36,867 nt of DNA from Bacillota bacterium. GTDB taxonomy: Bacteria; Bacillota; Clostridia; Peptostreptococcales; Anaerovoracaceae. The notes beneath the pieces were generated by a model. It made no database searches and was not told where the DNA came from. It worked only from the letters and a program-made list of their open reading frames with translations. The DNA is taken from positions 1-36,867 of the forward strand of contig JAFPZZ010000045.1 of NCBI GenBank assembly GCA_017417045.1. The letters run 5' to 3'. Made by a program: the position numbers and the translations under genes. Numbering within the stretch: the first letter of the stretch is position 1; each line of letters opens with the position of its first letter. Shown here one piece after another: positions 33,702 through 36,867 of this stretch.

Positions 33702-34346
33702 ATGACTTCACGCGAACAGGCCATACTCGAATATATGAGCTCTCAGATCAAGCGCAACGGATATCCTCCGGCTATACGCGAGATCTGCGAAGCGCTCAAT
33801 ATAAAGTCGACTTCTACCGTGCACAAGTCTATAGAGTCGCTGTGCAGGCAGGGCTATATCAGAAAGGATCCGGGCAGGAGACGCGCCCTCGAGGTCATAC
33901 AGGACGCTGGAGACGAAGGTCCCGTGCGCAAGGAGCAGCCGCAGAGCGAGCAGCGCAGCGACGTTGCCGACATCCCTGTCGTGGGAAGGATAGCCGCCGG
34001 CACGCCCATACTTGCCGAGCAGAACATTGAGGACTACTTCCCCCTCCCCTCCAGATATCTCGGAAGGGGTACGAACTTCATGCTCACTGTCCACGGCGAA
34101 TCCATGATAGAGGCAGGCATCAACGACGGCGACTACCTCCTCGTAGAGGAGCAGAGCACCGCGGAGAACGGCGATATCGTGGTCGCCATGATAGACGGGC
34201 TCGAGAGCGAGGCCACTGTCAAGGCCTTCTACAGGGAAAACGGCCACATACGCCTTCAGCCGAGAAACTCCTCGATGGAGCCTATCATAGTCCCCTCCTG
34301 CCATATCATAGGCAAGGTCAAGGGCGTGTTCAGATATTTCAACTAG
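33702..34346 (+). CDS. lexA: LexA repressor
   Basis: A 214-residue SOS repressor. Residues 1-66 are the winged HTH (REQAILEYMSSQIKRNGYPPAIREI, given here only to name its place, residues 4-28). The self-cleavage bond is Ala99-Gly100 in RIAAGTP, and the catalytic pair is Ser134 (HGESM) and Lys174 (ATVKAF). RecA-stimulated cleavage at DNA damage lifts repression. The ATG at 33702 has AGGAGG 7 bp upstream; a longer frame begins upstream but would run through the SOS box. The box at 33636 shows autoregulation. A terminator shared with the chromate genes follows. Confidence 0.95.
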   Translation: MTSREQAILEYMSSQIKRNGYPPAIREICEALNIKSTSTVHKSIESLCRQGYIRKDPGRRRALEVIQDAGDEGPVRKEQPQSEQRSDVADIPVVGRIAAGTPILAEQNIEDYFPLPSRYLGRGTNFMLTVHGESMIEAGINDGDYLLVEEQSTAENGDIVVAMIDGLESEATVKAFYRENGHIRLQPRNSSMEPIIVPSCHIIGKVKGVFRYFN

Positions 34347-34372
34347 CGTTCCGAGAGAATGACTTACAGACG

Positions 34373-34406
34373 TCAAAAGAGCTTCGCAGACGCGAAGCTC
34401 TTTTGA
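34373..34406. terminator. Bidirectional terminator, lexA / chromate transporter
   Basis: A perfect 15-bp stem (TCAAAAGAGCTTCGC and complement, AGAC loop) with A and T runs inside both arms, between convergent genes. Confidence 0.92.
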
Positions 34407-34473
34407 TCGTATTTGCGCACAGCGCGGGGCTGTAATGCCGAAGCCGCGCATGTGATCTTACCTGCTGCGCTTT

Positions 34474-35058
34474 CTAAGCCCCGGCGAAGCTGAACGCTAT
34501 GCCGGCGACGGCGGAGACCGCGATGAAGACTATGGGATGCAGCTTCTTCGTCTGCTTCACATAGTTGGTGAATACATAGAGGGCGGCGAAAAGCACGGTG
34601 TTCTTCAGGCTGAAGAGATCCGTCAGCGCGCCGCTGGCCCTGTAGGCGTCGACGTTGAAGAAGCAGAGCATCATCAGTCCTATAAGGGCGGACGTGATCA
34701 GCGCCGTGGACGAGGGTCTGATGGCGTAGAACGCCCTGTCGACGTATTTGTTGCTCCTGAACTTGTCCAGGATCTTGGCAACTATGAGTATGACTATCAC
34801 GGAAGGCGTTATCAGGCCTATCGTGGCAACGAGGCTTCCTGGCACTCCCCTGATGGTGAATCCCACGTAAGTTGCCATATTGACTCCGACGGGGCCCGGG
34901 GTGCTCTCGGAAACGGCGACCATATCGGCGAGCTGAGCCTTGGTATACCAGCCGGTGCTGTCGCTGATGGCGGTGAGGAACGGAAGCGTCGCGAGCCCTC
35001 CGCCGACCGCGAAAAGGCCCGCCTTGAAGAATTCCCAGAACAGTCTCAGATATATCAT
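34474..35058 (-). CDS. Chromate transporter family protein, second subunit
   Basis: A 194-residue membrane protein of the short-chain CHR family. The opening (LRLFWEFFKAGLFAVGGG) and the VAVSESTPGPVGVNMATYVG motif are the CHR marks; about five to six helices are seen. Short CHR proteins work as pairs encoded side by side, equivalent to the two halves of long ChrA. They are credited with chromate export, but in anaerobes the natural substrate is uncertain. Its ATG overlaps the stop of the first subunit (ATGA), so translation is coupled. Confidence 0.9.
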   Translation of the reverse strand: MIYLRLFWEFFKAGLFAVGGGLATLPFLTAISDSTGWYTKAQLADMVAVSESTPGPVGVNMATYVGFTIRGVPGSLVATIGLITPSVIVILIVAKILDKFRSNKYVDRAFYAIRPSSTALITSALIGLMMLCFFNVDAYRASGALTDLFSLKNTVLFAALYVFTNYVKQTKKLHPIVFIAVSAVAGIAFSFAGA

Positions 35059-35615
35059 TTCGAGACCTCCTTTCCGGGCTTGGCGTCATCCTTGCTCTTG
35101 AGTATTATGCCTATTATCGCCGCGATGACGACGAATACTATCGGGGAGATGTCGCTCATGGTGGCGAGAGCCGTGACGACTATATATATGGCCGCGGTAG
35201 GTACGTCTATTACAGTCTTCCTGAGCAGCTTGACTATGGCATTGAGGACCAGCACACAGACGCAGACCCTAACCCCCGCGAAGGCGTTCTTCACTATCGC
35301 GAGATCCGCGAAATTGGAGAGGAATGCGGCTATAAGGGTTATTATCACGACGCTCGGGAAGACTACGCCCAGAGTGGCTACTATTCCCCCGAGATTGCCC
35401 TTCATCTTGTGTCCGACGAAGGTCGCGGTATTTACCGCTATGATGCCCGGCGTGCACTGCCCTATCGCGAAATAATCGAGTATCTCGCTTTCCGTGACCC
35501 AGTGCTTGTTTTCGACGAGCTCCCTCTGAAGCATGGGAAGCATGGCCATGCCTCCCCCAAAGGTCAGCGCTCCGATCTTAGCGAAGCTGGTAAACAGCTG
35601 AAGATAGATATTCAC
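35055..35615 (-). CDS. Chromate transporter family protein, first subunit
   Basis: A 186-residue short-chain CHR protein. It begins with GTG at 35613-35615, 7 bp after GGAGG, giving MNIYLQLFTSFAKIGALTF; an ATG 17 codons upstream has no ribosome site. Family motifs are GALTFGGGMAMLPML, the FAIGQCTPGIIAVNTATFVG segment and a hydrophobic second half. It is the first gene of the two-subunit transporter and overlaps the second by 4 bp. The gene diverges from the DNA methyltransferase with 84 bp between starts. Confidence 0.9.
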   Translation of the reverse strand: MNIYLQLFTSFAKIGALTFGGGMAMLPMLQRELVENKHWVTESEILDYFAIGQCTPGIIAVNTATFVGHKMKGNLGGIVATLGVVFPSVVIITLIAAFLSNFADLAIVKNAFAGVRVCVCVLVLNAIVKLLRKTVIDVPTAAIYIVVTALATMSDISPIVFVVIAAIIGIILKSKDDAKPGKEVSK

Positions 35616-35661
35616 GTCTTCACCTCCATAGGCAGACAGTATAGCACACAAAAAGATAAAC

Positions 35662-35689
35662 TTCACTTATATTTACGATTTGATATAAT
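35662..35689 (+). promoter_or_regulatory. Extended -10 promoter of the methyltransferase gene
   Basis: TGATATAAT (35681-35689) is a full extended -10, with TTCACT (35662-35667) 16 bp upstream. The ATG comes 10 bp after the -10, so the leader would be about 4 nt. Confidence 0.75.
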
Positions 35690-35699
35690 TAAAGCCATC

Positions 35700-36503
35700 A
35701 TGGACAAGTATTCAGATAAAAACCTTGTGATACAGGGCGACAACAACGCCGTAATAAACTCTCTGCTGGAGGAAGGCTGGCGCGGGAAGATCTCGTTCAT
35801 TTATATAGATCCTCCCTATTTCTCCAACTCCGAGTACGGCAGCTACAGCGACAAGTGGCACGGCGGCATGGATCAGTACATCGCAGAGCTTATGGGCTGC
35901 ATAGCGCCGATGAAGGAGCTGCTTGCGGATGACGGAGTCATAGCCGTACACCTGGACTGGCACGCGGTGCACTACGTCAAGGTCGAGATGGACAAGCTCT
36001 TCGGCTACAGGAACTTCGTAAACGAGCTCATCTGGAGCTACAAATCCGGCGGCGCCTCCAAGCGCAGCTTCGCCAAGAAGCACGACAACATACTGGTCTA
36101 TTCGAAGACGAAGGACTACTACTATAACCCCCGCAAGGAAAAGTCCTACAACCGCGGAGGAAAGCCCTACCGCTTCAAGGGAGTCGAAGAGTTCTGCGAT
36201 GAGAACGGCTGGTACACCATGGTCAACCAGAAGGACGTGATCCACATCGACATGGTCGGCCGAAGCTCCTCCGAGCGCACGGGCTACCCCACGCAGAAAC
36301 CTGAAAAGCTCCTGGACGTGCTCATAGAGAGCTTCACCGAGCCCGGAGATCTGACCGCGGACTTCTTCGCGGGAAGCGGGACTCTAGCGGCCTCAGCGCT
36401 CAAAAACGGCAGGAGGTTCATCATCTGCGACAGGGAGCCCGAAGCCATAGAGGCCTGCGAAAAACGCCTTCCCGAGGGCTCGTTCGAACTCAGGAAGATT
36501 TAG
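35700..36503 (+). CDS. Site-specific DNA methyltransferase (beta-class, adenine N6 type)
   Basis: A 267-residue methyltransferase with the catalytic DPPY motif near the N terminus (37-40, in IDPPYFSNSEYGS) and the AdoMet-binding FAGSGT motif near the C terminus (about 226-231), preceded by YPTQKPEKLLD. That order is the beta class, mostly N6-adenine, sometimes N4-cytosine. It is shorter than type III Mod subunits, and no restriction gene is next to it in the window, so it looks like an orphan methylase. The start is taken from the promoter: the -10 lies just 10 bp upstream and there is no ribosome site. Target sequence unknown. Confidence 0.88.
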   Translation: MDKYSDKNLVIQGDNNAVINSLLEEGWRGKISFIYIDPPYFSNSEYGSYSDKWHGGMDQYIAELMGCIAPMKELLADDGVIAVHLDWHAVHYVKVEMDKLFGYRNFVNELIWSYKSGGASKRSFAKKHDNILVYSKTKDYYYNPRKEKSYNRGGKPYRFKGVEEFCDENGWYTMVNQKDVIHIDMVGRSSSERTGYPTQKPEKLLDVLIESFTEPGDLTADFFAGSGTLAASALKNGRRFIICDREPEAIEACEKRLPEGSFELRKI

Positions 36504-36517
36504 ACTGCGCCTACAAC

Positions 36518-36537
36518 CATCCGGACGATACCGGATG
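36518..36537. repeat. Small hairpin between methyltransferase and KDPG aldolase genes
   Basis: CATCCGG-ACGATA-CCGGATG, 7-bp stem, no T run. It may be a weak stop or a leader hairpin of the next gene. Confidence 0.4.
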
Positions 36538-36561
36538 ATACACAGCAGAAAGGAAACTAAA

Positions 36562-36867
36562 ATGGATAATTTTGAACGTCTCAGGAGAGCCGGAGTGGTT
36601 CCCACAGTAGTATTGGACGACGCGAAGGACGCTGTCCCGACCGCCAAAGCCCTGCTCGCGGGCGGCATAGACGTCATGGAGATCACCTTCAGGACCGCCG
36701 CCGCCGCGCAGTCTATAAAAAACGTGGCCGAGGAATGTCCCGAGGTCCTCGTAGGCGCGGGAACGGTCATCAACGCCGAGCAGGCCAAAGAAGCCGTAGC
36801 CATGGGAGCGAAGTTCATCGTATGCCCCGGCTTCGATCAGGAGACCGTGTGCTGGTGCATAGAAAAC
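36562..36867 (+). CDS. eda: KDPG/KHG aldolase, N-terminal part (window edge)
   Basis: 102 codons of a gene that runs off the right edge. The product has GVVPTVVLDDAKDAVPTAKA, GGIDVMEITFRT with the catalytic Glu, and VGAGTVINAEQA, all typical of the class I 2-keto-3-deoxy-6-phosphogluconate / 4-hydroxy-2-oxoglutarate aldolase. It cleaves the sugar-acid phosphate to pyruvate and glyceraldehyde 3-phosphate in the Entner-Doudoroff or uronate pathways. The Schiff-base lysine would lie past the edge, so activity cannot be judged. AGAAAGGA ribosome site upstream of the ATG at 36562. Confidence 0.9.
   Translation, partial: MDNFERLRRAGVVPTVVLDDAKDAVPTAKALLAGGIDVMEITFRTAAAAQSIKNVAEECPEVLVGAGTVINAEQAKEAVAMGAKFIVCPGFDQETVCWCIEN

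Noticed and set aside
35409..35699. 97-codon N-terminal extension of the DNA methyltransferase
   Set aside because: It is antisense to the chromate transporter gene and crosses the methyltransferase promoter.

Overview
The window is GC-rich DNA and looks like the chromosome of a Bacillota (Clostridia-like) anaerobe that lives on amino acids and peptides. Supporting signs are a pcrA-ligA pair, an infC-rpmI-rplT operon with a rare ATT start on infC, a LexA gene behind a GAAC-type SOS box, AGGAGG ribosome sites on most genes, and many peptidases, amidohydrolases and amino-acid transporters. I cannot name the genus. No rRNA, tRNA, CRISPR array, phage gene or insertion sequence was recognised.

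Layout. 1-2470 (minus): start of ligA, then pcrA. 2556-6566 (minus): a polar amino acid ABC transporter (binding lipoprotein, permease, ATPase) followed by an AbgB-like M20 hydrolase. 6778-8313 (minus): an AbgA-like M20 hydrolase with its own promoter and terminator. 8630-10180 (plus): a GltS-type glutamate symporter, divergent from the AbgA-like gene. 10269-16058 (plus): two tandem AbgB-like paralogues, a MATE exporter and a metal-dependent amidohydrolase; a block of three hairpins precedes the MATE gene. 16109-19635 (minus): a TPR protein, a MalY/PatB-type aminotransferase and an M19 dipeptidase. 19701-21162 (minus): rplT, rpmI and infC behind a consensus promoter and a probable L20 leader. 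21238-24925 (minus): an amidohydrolase, a LysR regulator and a 602-residue protein with two complete nitrilase domains. 25251-26860 (plus, divergent from the last): two small polytopic membrane proteins, the first DUF5058-like. 27037-28337: an MFS transporter. 28412-30292 (minus): an acyl-CoA synthetase that appears leaderless. 30341-32882 (minus): two tandem type II asparaginases, one lipidated and one secreted, behind a leader with a 37-codon ORF and a terminator. 32956-33621: a very small LysR-type DNA-binding-domain protein with two matching operator-like dyads at its promoter. 33636-34406: lexA. 34474-35615 (minus): a two-subunit chromate transporter. 35662-36503: an orphan-looking adenine methyltransferase with an almost leaderless promoter. 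From 36562: the start of a KDPG aldolase gene.

How it fits together. Most of the window is about taking up and trimming nitrogen compounds. Asparaginases act outside the membrane. The ABC system and GltS import amino acids. M20 (AbgA/AbgB-like), M19, nitrilase and amidohydrolase enzymes release amino acids or ammonia inside, and MATE/MFS exporters may remove leftovers. The best candidates for something undescribed are the 95-residue LysR-HTH-only protein with paired CTAT-N11-ATAG sites, the double nitrilase with its divergent membrane-protein pair and adjacent LysR gene, the cysteine-containing 37-codon ORF before the asparaginases, and the triple-hairpin block before the MATE gene.
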